The position numbers were made by a program, and so were the translations under genes. DNA of 64,000 bases from NCBI RefSeq assembly GCF_016918545.1, contig NZ_JAFFQC010000012.1, forward strand, positions 49,037 to 113,036, given 5' to 3'. The notes under the pieces were generated by a model. The model was not told the DNA's origin. It ran no database searches and was given only the letters and a program-made list of their open reading frames with translations. This DNA comes from Desulfobulbus alkaliphilus (lineage in GTDB: Bacteria > Desulfobacterota > Desulfobulbia > Desulfobulbales > Desulfobulbaceae). Shown here in pieces: positions 7,814 through 16,003 of this stretch (position 1 is its first letter; the number at the start of each line of letters is the position of its first letter).

Positions 7814-9183
7814 ACCGGCCTGCCCTGCTCATCGCCGGCACCCATTCCGGCTGCGGCAAGACCACCCTGACCCTGGGGATCATGGCAGCCCTTGCCCGGC
7901 GCGGACTTGTGGTACAACCCTTCAAATGCGGCCCGGATTTCATCGACCCCACCCTGCATCGGATGGTGACCGGGCGTATATCCCGTAATCTCGATGTGCG
8001 GATGTGCGGCGCGGATTTTGTCCGCCACACCTTCACCGCCAACAGGCCGCCGGAAAGTTGCGCGGTGGTCGAAGGGGTCATGGGGCTTTTTGACGGCGGA
8101 GAAGGCTCGGCCGCCTTTCTTGCCCGCACCCTCGGCCTGCCGGTCTTCCTGGTCATCGATGTCCGTTCCGCGGCGGAGAGCATCGCCGCGGTGGTCAAGG
8201 GCTTTGCCGGCCTGGATCCCCACCTCGATCTGGCCGGGGTTATCTGCAACCGGGTCGGTTCGGAAAAACATCAAAACCTGGTGGCCGGGGCTATCCGGGA
8301 ACACTGTCCGACGCCGATCATCGGTTTTTTCCCCCGCCGGGACGAGGTACACATTCCCTCCCGCCATCTCGGCCTGCACATGGGTGAAGAACACCCGCTC
8401 AAGGGCGACGGCCTGGAACATCTGGCCCAGTTGACCGAACAGCATCTCGACCTGGATCTGCTGCTGCGGATCGCCGCTGAGCATTGCGCCGGCATTGCGC
8501 CAACCCCGGCAATGGAACCGTCGGCTCCCATGTCCACCGGTCCCCGCGTGCGGCTGGGCGTGGCTCGGGATGCGGCCTTCTGTTTCTATTACCAGGACAA
8601 CCTCGATCTGCTGTGTCAGGCCGGTGCTGAGCTGGTTTTTTTCAGCCCCATTGAGGATACGGTCCTGCCGCCGGGCATCGAGGGGCTCTACCTGGGGGGT
8701 GGATATCCGGAGCTGCATGCCCGGCAGCTCAGCGCCAACCTGGGAATGCGGGAGCAGATCCACTGCTTTGCCCGGGCAGGGCGGCCCGTGTACGGTGAGT
8801 GCGGCGGTTTCATGTATCTCTGTCGCGCCCTTGTGGACCTGGAAGGGAATGACTACCCCATGGTGGGCCTGTACCCATGGCGTACCCGCATGCAAACCCG
8901 CCTGCGCAGTCTCGGTTACCGCCGGCCGACCGTGACCCGTGACTGCCTGCTGGGCGAGCAGGGCACGGTGCTCCATGGGCATGAATTTCACTATTCCACC
9001 CTGGACCAGGAGCAACCTTCCACGGAATCCGTTTTTCGCCTCGACGACAACCGATCTGAGGGGTATATCATCCACCACCAGACTCTGGCAGGGTACATCC
9101 ACCTCCACTGGGGCCGCACTCCCGAAGCAGCGTCCCGTTTCGTCCAGGCCTGCCGTCAATCGAACGGAGACCTGGATCCGTGA
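7810..9183 (+). CDS. cbiA: Cobyrinate a,c-diamide synthase CbiA
   Basis: 457 residues. It amidates the a- and c-side chains of cobyrinate using ATP and glutamine. The N-terminal domain has the P-loop GTHSGCGKTT (residues 11-20) and KCGPDFIDP. The C-terminal class I glutaminase domain has GGGYPELHA and the nucleophile Cys331 in YGECGGFMYL. Oddity: the final codons and the TGA stop (CTG GAT CCG TGA) belong to the left terminus of the family A element at 9171, so the insertion rewrote the natural C-terminus. The four-base overlap with the binding-protein gene indicates coupling. Confidence 0.93.
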   Translation: MNRPALLIAGTHSGCGKTTLTLGIMAALARRGLVVQPFKCGPDFIDPTLHRMVTGRISRNLDVRMCGADFVRHTFTANRPPESCAVVEGVMGLFDGGEGSAAFLARTLGLPVFLVIDVRSAAESIAAVVKGFAGLDPHLDLAGVICNRVGSEKHQNLVAGAIREHCPTPIIGFFPRRDEVHIPSRHLGLHMGEEHPLKGDGLEHLAQLTEQHLDLDLLLRIAAEHCAGIAPTPAMEPSAPMSTGPRVRLGVARDAAFCFYYQDNLDLLCQAGAELVFFSPIEDTVLPPGIEGLYLGGGYPELHARQLSANLGMREQIHCFARAGRPVYGECGGFMYLCRALVDLEGNDYPMVGLYPWRTRMQTRLRSLGYRRPTVTRDCLLGEQGTVLHGHEFHYSTLDQEQPSTESVFRLDDNRSEGYIIHHQTLAGYIHLHWGRTPEAASRFVQACRQSNGDLDP

Positions 9184-9389
9184 GCGTTCGTCCGTGCGTC
9201 AGCTTCGCTGCTCGTGACCGTTCGATTAAAGTGGACTTTATCGGGCGGTTACGGGCAATGAAGATGGCGTGCGGACGGATGCCCCGAAGGGCGGCTGGTG
9301 AAGGCGAATTGTCAATAATGTCATCAAACCTACCCCCTGAGTAAAGCATAATATGTCCCAAACAAGAGTCCAGCCGTCACGGATTCAGG
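9171..9389 (+). mobile_element. Family A MITE-like element inserted between cbiA and cbiC
   Basis: The left end CCTGGATCCGTGAGCGTTCG supplies the cbiA stop codon, and the right end CCGTCACGGATTCAGG lies 8 nt before the cbiC ATG. The long imperfect hairpin and the GCCC-CGAA-GGGC hairpin are present. GGAGA precedes the left end, and GGAGA also occurs at the right end if it overlaps the terminal GG. The promoter-like -10 hexamer seen in other copies is not conserved here. An ATG inside the right end (9353) opens a 15-codon in-frame extension of cbiC. Confidence 0.85.
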
Positions 9390-9397
9390 AGAACACC

Positions 9398-10018
9398 ATG
9401 GTCACCATCCAACAGATCGCCCCCGGCGAGATCGAAGCGGAGAGTTTCCGCATCATCGAGCGTGAACTCGGCCCCACAGCTTTCGCGCCCGAGGAGTTCG
9501 CCGTGGTGCGCCGGATCATCCATGCCACCGGCGACTTCAGTTTTGCCCAAACCCTGCGTTTTCATCCCCGGGCGATCCAGGCAGGCCTGACCGCCATTCG
9601 CTCGGGAAAAAATATCCTCGTGGACGTCAACATGGCGGCCAGCGGTATTTCCCTTGCCCTGCTCACCCCCTTTGGCGGCCGGGTGATCTGCCGGATCAAG
9701 GAACCGGAAACCGCGGAACTGGCCGCCAAGAACGGCGTAACCCGTTCCGATGCCGCCATTGTCCGGGCCGCAAGCGACAACATCGGCATTGTCGCCATCG
9801 GCAATGCCCCCACCGCCCTGCTCAAAACCATGGAACTGATCGATCAGGGTCTCTTTGCCCCGGCTCTTGTCATCGGCGCACCGGTGGGTTTTGTCAACGC
9901 GGTGGAATCCAAACAGCTGCTGACAAAACAACCTTACCCCCATATCACCACCCTGGGCCGCAAAGGCGGCACCCCGGTGGCCGTGGCCGCGGTGAACGCC
10001 CTGCTTCGCCTTGCCTGA
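9398..10018 (+). CDS. cbiC: Precorrin-8X / cobalt-precorrin-8 methylmutase CbiC (CobH)
   Basis: 206 residues. It moves the methyl group from C11 to C12, converting cobalt-precorrin-8 to cobyrinate. The catalytic histidine is His42 in RIIHATGDF. Other family features are GKNILVDVNMAASGI and VGFVNAVESKQLL. The ATG at 9398 is preceded by AGGAGAAC, formed exactly at the right end of a family A element. The start at 9353 inside the element would add a repeat-encoded extension and is less likely. Family A elements lie on both sides. Confidence 0.93.
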   Translation: MVTIQQIAPGEIEAESFRIIERELGPTAFAPEEFAVVRRIIHATGDFSFAQTLRFHPRAIQAGLTAIRSGKNILVDVNMAASGISLALLTPFGGRVICRIKEPETAELAAKNGVTRSDAAIVRAASDNIGIVAIGNAPTALLKTMELIDQGLFAPALVIGAPVGFVNAVESKQLLTKQPYPHITTLGRKGGTPVAVAAVNALLRLA

Positions 10019-10020
10019 AA

Positions 10021-10238
10021 CCTGAGTCCGTGAGCGTTCGTCCGTGCGTCAGCTTCGTTGTTCGTGACCGTTCGATTAAAGTACACTTTATCGGACGGTT
10101 ACGGGCAATGAAGATGGCGTGCGGACGGATGCCCCGAAGGGCGGCGGGTGAAAGTTACTGCCAAGATTTCAGCTGAAATTATAAAATGATTACAGAAAGA
10201 TATGTCCGAAACAAGCGTCCAGACGTCACGGATTCAGG
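10021..10238 (+). mobile_element. Family A MITE-like element inserted between cbiC and cbiD, with 5-bp target duplication
   Basis: The element runs from CCTGAGTCCGTGAGCG to CGTCACGGATTCAGG and is flanked by perfect TGAAA direct repeats (10016-10020 and 10239-10243). The left TGAAA includes the cbiC stop codon and the right one the cbiD ribosome binding site region. It has the full set of modules: 13-bp terminal inverted repeats, an imperfect stem of about 43 bp, a GCCC-CGAA-GGGC hairpin and an AT-rich right arm with promoter-like hexamers. Confidence 0.9.
10158..10185 (+). promoter_or_regulatory. Promoter-like pair inside the family A element, facing cbiD
   Basis: CTGCCA (10158-10163), 16 nt, then TATAAA (10180-10185), ending exactly 53 nt before the right terminus. 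The same arrangement recurs in other copies: TTTTCA/TATAAT, TTATCA/TATAAC and TTGCCA/TATAAA. It would direct transcription into cbiD. Confidence 0.5.
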
Positions 10239-10246
10239 TGAAAGAA

Positions 10247-11332
10247 ATGGCCCCTCGATCCGGTACCAAGAAAACCCTGCGCAGCGGCTATACCACCGGG
10301 GCCTGTGCCGCTGCCGCCGCCAAGGGAGCGGTGCTCTGCCTGCTGGGCCGGGAACATCCCATCCAGGTGAGCATTCCCTTTCCCGATGGGTCACGCCACG
10401 TTTTTGATCTGTGCCGTTTCGGCGGAAAAACGGCCCTGGCCACGGTGGTCAAGGATGCCGGAGACGATCCGGACGTCACCAACGGCGCCGAGATCGGCGC
10501 CGAGGCCCGCTGGCTGGAGCCGAGCGAAAAGGAACCCATTGTCCTGGTCAATGGACCAGGGGTGGGTGTAGTCACCAAGCCCGGCCTGCCGGTGGCAGTG
10601 GGAGAACCGGCAATCAATCCGGTGCCGTGCCAAATGATCCGCACAGCGGTGCGGGAGGCGCTGCATGGTGAAGCCTGTTGCCGGCCAGTTGAGGTGAAAA
10701 TTTTCGTCCGGGACGGTGAAGCCCTGGCGGCAAAAACGCTCAATCAGCGCCTGGGGGTGGTGGGCGGCCTTTCCATTCTCGGCACCACCGGTATTGTCCG
10801 TCCGGTCTCCGCCAAGGCCTGGACCGAAACCATTGAGGCCTCGATGCGGGTGGCCCGGGCGGCCGATCTCGATGCGGTTCTGCTGGCCACCGGGCGGACC
10901 TCCGAGGCAGCGGTGCAGGCACGGTTGCACTTACCAGAGGAGGCTTTGGTGATGATGGGTGATTACCTCCGCTACAGCCTGGAAGCGGCCAGACGTCATG
11001 GATTCAGCCGGATTCATCTGGCCGGCATGTGGGCCAAGCTGGTCAAGGCTGCCCTGGCCGTTCCCCAGACCCATGTCCGCAACGGTGTCCTTGAAACCCG
11101 CCAGGCAGCGGATCTGCTCGCCCGCCTCGGACTGGAGGAAACAATGGCCGTAGAGATGCGCCGGGCCAATACGGCCCGGGAGATCCATGATCGGCTACAG
11201 GCCATGGGACGTCATGATCTGGTGGCCGCGGTCTGCAATACGGCCCGGTTGCAGGCCGAATGCTGGTCCAACCTGCCCGTCCGGGTTTACCTGGTCACCG
11301 CCGAGGAAGGGGTGGTTCATGTCACGGATTGA
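10247..11332 (+). CDS. cbiD: Cobalt-precorrin-5B C1-methyltransferase CbiD
   Basis: 361 residues. CbiD methylates C1 with SAM during ring contraction in the anaerobic pathway. Family features are the N-terminal LRSGYTTGACAAAAAKGA, PDGSRH, the NGAEIGAE segment and GTTGIVRPVS. The chosen ATG at 10247 follows AGGTGAAAG. An ATG at 10202 inside the family A element is in frame and would prepend MSETSVQTSRIQVKE, which is repeat-encoded. The 3' end overlaps cbiET by 14 nt. Confidence 0.93.
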   Translation: MAPRSGTKKTLRSGYTTGACAAAAAKGAVLCLLGREHPIQVSIPFPDGSRHVFDLCRFGGKTALATVVKDAGDDPDVTNGAEIGAEARWLEPSEKEPIVLVNGPGVGVVTKPGLPVAVGEPAINPVPCQMIRTAVREALHGEACCRPVEVKIFVRDGEALAAKTLNQRLGVVGGLSILGTTGIVRPVSAKAWTETIEASMRVARAADLDAVLLATGRTSEAAVQARLHLPEEALVMMGDYLRYSLEAARRHGFSRIHLAGMWAKLVKAALAVPQTHVRNGVLETRQAADLLARLGLEETMAVEMRRANTAREIHDRLQAMGRHDLVAAVCNTARLQAECWSNLPVRVYLVTAEEGVVHVTD

Positions 11333-12527
11333 ATTGATCGGCATCAACGGAACCATGCTCACCGACGAACAGCGCGGGCTGGTACGCCATTGCGCCGCCG
11401 TGGTGGTCTCGCGTCGGCACCGGCCCCTGGTGGATGGACTCAATCCACGCCTCCTGGACATCACCCCGGTGGCAGCCATGCTCGACCAGGTCGCCGGGGC
11501 CCTGACCAGCGGGACGGTGGCGGTCCTGGCCAGCGGCGATCCGCTCTTTCACGGCATTGGTCGATCCCTGATCAACCGCTTCGGTCGGGAGCGAGTCACC
11601 ATTCACCCGGCCCTTTCCGCCGTGCAACTGGCCTGTGCCCGGTTTGGTCTGCCCTGGGACGATCTTGTCCTGCTCAGCCTCCATGGGCGATCCGGACACA
11701 ACCTCCCCGGCCGGATACTCGGCCATGACCGGGTGCTGCTGCTCACCGACCACCACAACAGTCCGGATCAGGTGGCCGCCAGCCTGCTGGCCGCCCTGGA
11801 GGCCTGCAACGATGGCGAACGGATTGCCGCCATCCGCATCCGGGTGGCGGAAAACCTGGGTCTTGACGAAGAACGGTTGATCAGCGGCACCCTGGCTGAC
11901 ATCGCGGCGCAGTCTTTTGCGCCCCTCAACATCATGCTGGTGGAACAGCCGCCCCGGACCGTTCCCTTGTTTTTTGGCCTGCGTGAATCGGAAATCCGCC
12001 ATTCCCGGGGATTGATCACCAAAGACGAGGTACGGGCCGCCACCCTGCACCGGCTGCGACTGCCCGCCGGCGGAGTCCTGTGGGATATCGGCGGCGGCTC
12101 GGGGTCCATTTCCCTGGAGGCAGCCCGTCTGGCCCCGGACCTCTCTATTTACACCATCGAAAAAAAATCGGAAGAGCAGGAGAATATCCGGGCCAATATC
12201 CGCACCTACGCCGCCTACAATATCCGCCTTGTTGCGGGAGAGGCTCCGGAGGCCCTGGCTGATCTCCCTGCCCCGGACCGGATCTTCATTGGTGGCAGCG
12301 GCAAGCGCCTGGAGGCCATTTTCGACACGGCGGCAGCCCGACTACCCGCCGGCGGCCGCATCGTCCTCAACGCTGTGCTGCCGGCAACCGCAACCACGGC
12401 CTTGTCCTGTCTGCTTCGCCTCGGGTTCCAGGTGACAAGCGCCACCCTTGCCGTGACCAGGACAGCGTATCCCGAAGGTAGCCCCCAGGTTTTTAACCCC
12501 ATAACCCTTATCACAGGCGATAAATGA
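11319..12527 (+). CDS. cbiET: Fused cobalt-precorrin-7 C5-methyltransferase / C15-methyltransferase-decarboxylase CbiET (CobL)
   Basis: 402 residues, a fusion of CbiE (about residues 1-200, with VLASGDPLFHGIG and HPALSAVQLACARFG) and CbiT (about 210-402, with the SAM motif WDIGGGSGSISLEAA near residue 256). Together they methylate C5 and C15 and decarboxylate the C12 acetate. The ATG at 11319 follows AGGAAGGGG; the open frame upstream lies inside cbiD. The stop overlaps the cbiL start by 4 nt. Confidence 0.93.
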   Translation: MSRIELIGINGTMLTDEQRGLVRHCAAVVVSRRHRPLVDGLNPRLLDITPVAAMLDQVAGALTSGTVAVLASGDPLFHGIGRSLINRFGRERVTIHPALSAVQLACARFGLPWDDLVLLSLHGRSGHNLPGRILGHDRVLLLTDHHNSPDQVAASLLAALEACNDGERIAAIRIRVAENLGLDEERLISGTLADIAAQSFAPLNIMLVEQPPRTVPLFFGLRESEIRHSRGLITKDEVRAATLHRLRLPAGGVLWDIGGGSGSISLEAARLAPDLSIYTIEKKSEEQENIRANIRTYAAYNIRLVAGEAPEALADLPAPDRIFIGGSGKRLEAIFDTAAARLPAGGRIVLNAVLPATATTALSCLLRLGFQVTSATLAVTRTAYPEGSPQVFNPITLITGDK

Positions 12528-13285
12528 GCACAGCAACTCCATCCTCGCACCCGGGCCATCTGTACCTGGTCGGCGTGGGTCCCGGCGACCCGGAACTCAT
12601 GACCTGCAAAGCTGTCCGCATCCTGAGCAATACCAAGGTCTGGGCCGTCCCCACGGCAAGGGAAAACGGCAGCAGCAGCGCCCAACAGATTGTCGACGCC
12701 ATGGTGCCGGCCAATGATCGTGTCATCCTCTCGCTCTGCTTCCCCATGAAAAAAGTCTTCCTTGGCCGGGACACCGACGACCAGCTGCTTCAGGCCTGGC
12801 GGAAATCGGCCGACGAGGTCATCACCCACCTCGATCAGGGCCGGGATGTCGCCTTTCCCACCCTCGGCGACGCCACCCTGTATTCCACCGCATTTTACCT
12901 TCTTGCCATGATCCAGGAACAACGCCCGCGGACCAGGGTGACAGTGATTCCGGGTATCACCGCCATGTCGGCCTGCGCCGCGGGTCAGTCCAATCCCCTG
13001 GCCCTGGGTGACGATGTCCTGGCCGTGGTGCCGGCGGCCTTTGAAGACGACCGCCTGCGCCAGATCCTCACTACCCTGGACTCGGTGGTCCTGATGAAAG
13101 TGCACCGGCGCATCGATGCCCTGATTGACCTGCTGACCGAACTCGACCTCATCAGCCATGCCGTGCTGGTCGAGCGCGCCGGTCTGCCCGACGAACGGGT
13201 CTATAACGATGTCCGCGAGGCACGGGGACGACAACTCCACTATTTTTCCACCATGCTGATCCGCAAAAAACAGGTACAGGTCTGA
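12524..13285 (+). CDS. cbiL: Cobalt-precorrin-2 C20-methyltransferase CbiL (CobI)
   Basis: 253 residues, tetrapyrrole methylase fold. The N-terminal GVGPGDPELMT and the IPGITAMSACAAG segment bind SAM and substrate as in CbiL/CobI. It adds the C20 methyl that is later lost on ring contraction. Subfamily assignment over other class III methylases rests on PTARENGSSSAQ and the FPMKK region, plus the fact that cbiE, cbiF and cbiH are otherwise accounted for. One base separates it from cbiF. Confidence 0.88.
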   Translation: MSTATPSSHPGHLYLVGVGPGDPELMTCKAVRILSNTKVWAVPTARENGSSSAQQIVDAMVPANDRVILSLCFPMKKVFLGRDTDDQLLQAWRKSADEVITHLDQGRDVAFPTLGDATLYSTAFYLLAMIQEQRPRTRVTVIPGITAMSACAAGQSNPLALGDDVLAVVPAAFEDDRLRQILTTLDSVVLMKVHRRIDALIDLLTELDLISHAVLVERAGLPDERVYNDVREARGRQLHYFSTMLIRKKQVQV

Positions 13286-13286
13286 G

Positions 13287-14066
13287 ATGGAACCAACAAC
13301 ACCAACACCCGCTGCCCCTGGCCATCCCGTCATCTTTCTCGGTGCCGGACCGGGTGATCCGGAACTGATCACCCTGAAAGGACGCCGTCTGCTCGATACC
13401 GCCGACCTGGTGGTCTATGCCGGCAGCCTGGTCAATCCAGCCCTGCTCGATGGTATTCAAGCCAAGTGCCATGACAGCGCCGCCATGAACCTGGACAGCA
13501 TCATGGACCTCCTTGCCCAGGGGTATCGGCAGGGGTTGCGGGTCATCCGCCTCCACACCGGCGATCCCTCCATCTACGGTGCGATCCGCGAGCAGATGCA
13601 GTGGCTGGATCAAGCCGCCATTCCCTACGAGGTGGTTCCGGGAGTCAGCTCTGCTTTTGCCGCCGCCGCGGCCCTGCGCAGAGAGCTGACCGTCCCCGAG
13701 GTCACCCAGACGGTTATTTTGACCCGTCAGGCCGGCCGCACCCCGGTGCCCGAACGAGAGTCCCTGCGGCACCTGGCCCGGATCCAGGCAACCATGTGTA
13801 TCTTTCTCAGCGTAGCGATGATATCCCGGGTGGTCGATGATCTGCTCGCCGGCGGTTATGGCCCAGACACTCCGGTGGCGGTGGTGGAACGGGCCAGCTG
13901 GCCGGACGAACAGATCCTTCAAGGCACGCTCACCGATATTGCCGCCCGGGTCCAGGCCTCACGGATCAAAAAAACCGCGATGATCGTGGTGGGCCCTGCT
14001 CTGGCTGAAGACAGCCGCATCGCCTCCAAACTCTATGACGCCGGCTTTTCCCATGAGTACCGCTGA
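13287..14066 (+). CDS. cbiF: Cobalt-precorrin-4 C11-methyltransferase CbiF (CobM)
   Basis: 259 residues. Characteristic CbiF segments are GAGPGDPELITLKG, VVYAGSLVNPALL, LHTGDPSIYGAIREQM and VVPGVSSAFAAAA. It methylates C11 using SAM. The stop codon shares a base with the cbiG start (TGATG), so translation is probably coupled. Length and motifs are normal for the family. Confidence 0.93.
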   Translation: MEPTTPTPAAPGHPVIFLGAGPGDPELITLKGRRLLDTADLVVYAGSLVNPALLDGIQAKCHDSAAMNLDSIMDLLAQGYRQGLRVIRLHTGDPSIYGAIREQMQWLDQAAIPYEVVPGVSSAFAAAAALRRELTVPEVTQTVILTRQAGRTPVPERESLRHLARIQATMCIFLSVAMISRVVDDLLAGGYGPDTPVAVVERASWPDEQILQGTLTDIAARVQASRIKKTAMIVVGPALAEDSRIASKLYDAGFSHEYR

Positions 14067-15106
14067 TGACTGGTGAGGAGGCGCCCCAGCGAAATAGCTG
14101 TGCCGTGCTCGCCCTCAGCCGCGGCGGCTGTCAACTCGGTCGGCAACTGGCCCAGGCCCTGGGAGGAGATTTTTTTCCCTGCAAAGGGCGACTGACCACG
14201 GTCTTTGCCCAGGTCTGGTCCCAATATCAGCACATTGTCTGTATCATGGCCACCGGCATTGTGGTCCGCGCCATCGCCCCCCTGCTCAAGGATAAATACC
14301 GGGATCCGGCCCTGGTGGTCTGCGATGAACTGGGCCGATTCGCCATCTCGCTTCTTTCCGGCCACCTGGGCGGCGCCAATGCGCTGGCCCGGCGGGTCGC
14401 CGAGGCAAGCGGAGGTCAGGCGGTTCTCACCACCGCCTCCGATGTCCTGGGGCACACCGCCCTTGATCTCTGGTGTCGGGATCTGCACCTCATCCCGGCC
14501 GAGTCAACCAGCCTGACCCGAGTCATGGCCCGATTGGTGGATCAAGGTTCCATCGCCCTCTGGAGCCGCTATCCCCTGCCCCCGTTGCCCCATGATATCA
14601 TGGTTGTAGAGGAGCGGGCGGCCGCCGACCTGATCTTCGATGCCCGGACCGCCGCTCCTTCCCGGGCGACCCTGCTCCACCCCCGGGCTTTGGTGTTCGG
14701 CATTGGCTGTAATCGAGGGACCCCGGCCGCGGCCATTGCCGCCGCGGTGGGCGCAACCTGCCGGACGCATCATCTGGCCCCGCAGGCCATAGCCCGCCTG
14801 GCCTCCATCGATCTGAAAAAAGACGAACAGGGACTGTGCGCCTATGCCCGGCAGGCAGGATTGCTCATAGATTTTTTTACCAGCGATGAACTCAATCGGG
14901 TCGAGGGGCTTGCAAGTTCGGCGGCAGTTCTCCGGGCCACCGGCGCCAAAGGGGTGGCGGAACCGGCGGCACTGCTCAGCGCCGGCGCGGACAGCACCCT
15001 GGTGGTCGATAAGATGAAATGGACGGATGTGACCACCGCGGTGGCGGAGATCCGCCGTCCATGGGGAAAGCCGACCAAGGGGAATGAAGAGGCCTGTGGC
15101 CCATGA
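14066..15106 (+). CDS. cbiG: Cobalt-precorrin-5A hydrolase CbiG
   Basis: 346 residues. It opens the delta-lactone of cobalt-precorrin-5A and releases acetaldehyde. The N-terminal domain has IMATGIVVRAIAPLL, DELGRFAISLLSGHLGGAN and LTTASD; the central linker is variable; the C-terminal domain begins near GIGCNRGTP and contains the SIDLKKDE segment. All three CbiG parts are present, unfused. It sits between cbiF and cbiH. Confidence 0.92.
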   Translation: MTGEEAPQRNSCAVLALSRGGCQLGRQLAQALGGDFFPCKGRLTTVFAQVWSQYQHIVCIMATGIVVRAIAPLLKDKYRDPALVVCDELGRFAISLLSGHLGGANALARRVAEASGGQAVLTTASDVLGHTALDLWCRDLHLIPAESTSLTRVMARLVDQGSIALWSRYPLPPLPHDIMVVEERAAADLIFDARTAAPSRATLLHPRALVFGIGCNRGTPAAAIAAAVGATCRTHHLAPQAIARLASIDLKKDEQGLCAYARQAGLLIDFFTSDELNRVEGLASSAAVLRATGAKGVAEPAALLSAGADSTLVVDKMKWTDVTTAVAEIRRPWGKPTKGNEEACGP

Positions 15107-15164
15107 ACGATGCCGGCTCCTCCCGACCCAAACCCACGGATACTACAACAGGAAGACAACAGAC

Positions 15165-15935
15165 ATGACAACGTCACAGGACAGAACAAGAGGATCCCTG
15201 ACGGTAACCGGCCTCGGCCCCGGCGCACTCGACCTCATGGCCCCCCGGGCCAGGCAGGCCCTGGCGGAGGCGGATATCGTCGTTGGCTACCGCACCTATC
15301 TCGACCTGGTTCGCGACTGCCTCAACCCGGCCAGCGAGGTAATCTCCTCGTCCATGATGCAGGAGATCGATCGCTGCCGCAAGGCCCTGGAACTGGCGGC
15401 AAGCGGTCGCACCGTGGTGCTGGTCTGCGGCGGTGATCCAGGCATCTACGCCATGGCCGGCCTGGTCTTCGAACTGGCCCGATCCGTGGACACCACGGTA
15501 CCGATCGACATCATCCCCGGCATTGCCGCCCTCAATGCCTGTGCCGCCATCCTCGGTGCCCCATTGATGCACGATTTTGCCGCCATCAGCCTCTCCGATC
15601 TGATGACCCCCTGGGAACTGATCGAACGCCGCATTGAGGCAGTGGCCCCGGCGGATTTCGTGGTGGTGATCTACAACCCGAAATCGAAAAAAAGAACCAG
15701 CCAGATCGTGCGTACTCGCGAGATCATGCTCCAGCACCGCTCCCCCGAGACCCCGGTCGGCATCGTCAGCGGAGCCACCCGCGAACACGAAACCGTGCGT
15801 CTGACCACCTTGGGGTCGATGCTGGACGAGGCAATCGGCATGCAGACCACGGTCATCATCGGCAACAGCCAGACCTTTGTCTGGCGGGACCGGATGATCA
15901 CCCCCAGAGGATACAGTAAAAAATACGGCCTGTAA
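15165..15935 (+). CDS. cbiH: Cobalt-precorrin-3 C17-methyltransferase CbiH (CobJ)
   Basis: 256 residues from the ATG at 15165 (AGGAAG 11 nt upstream). An ATG at 15084 inside the cbiG end is in frame but adds 27 atypical residues. Motifs are GLGPGALDLMAPRA, VVGYRTYLDLV, CGGDPGIYAMAG, IPGIAALNACAAILGAPL and YNPKSKKR. The enzyme methylates C17 and contracts the ring. It is the last gene of the cluster. No cbiJ (precorrin-6A reductase), cbiP, cbiB or cobU-type gene follows, so those steps must be encoded elsewhere. Confidence 0.93.
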   Translation: MTTSQDRTRGSLTVTGLGPGALDLMAPRARQALAEADIVVGYRTYLDLVRDCLNPASEVISSSMMQEIDRCRKALELAASGRTVVLVCGGDPGIYAMAGLVFELARSVDTTVPIDIIPGIAALNACAAILGAPLMHDFAAISLSDLMTPWELIERRIEAVAPADFVVVIYNPKSKKRTSQIVRTREIMLQHRSPETPVGIVSGATREHETVRLTTLGSMLDEAIGMQTTVIIGNSQTFVWRDRMITPRGYSKKYGL

Positions 15936-16003
15936 GGCCCCCGGGCAGAAAACATCCAGGTGCCGCCAAATATGGGTCTTTCGGCGACCGATAGCCACAA
16001 ATT

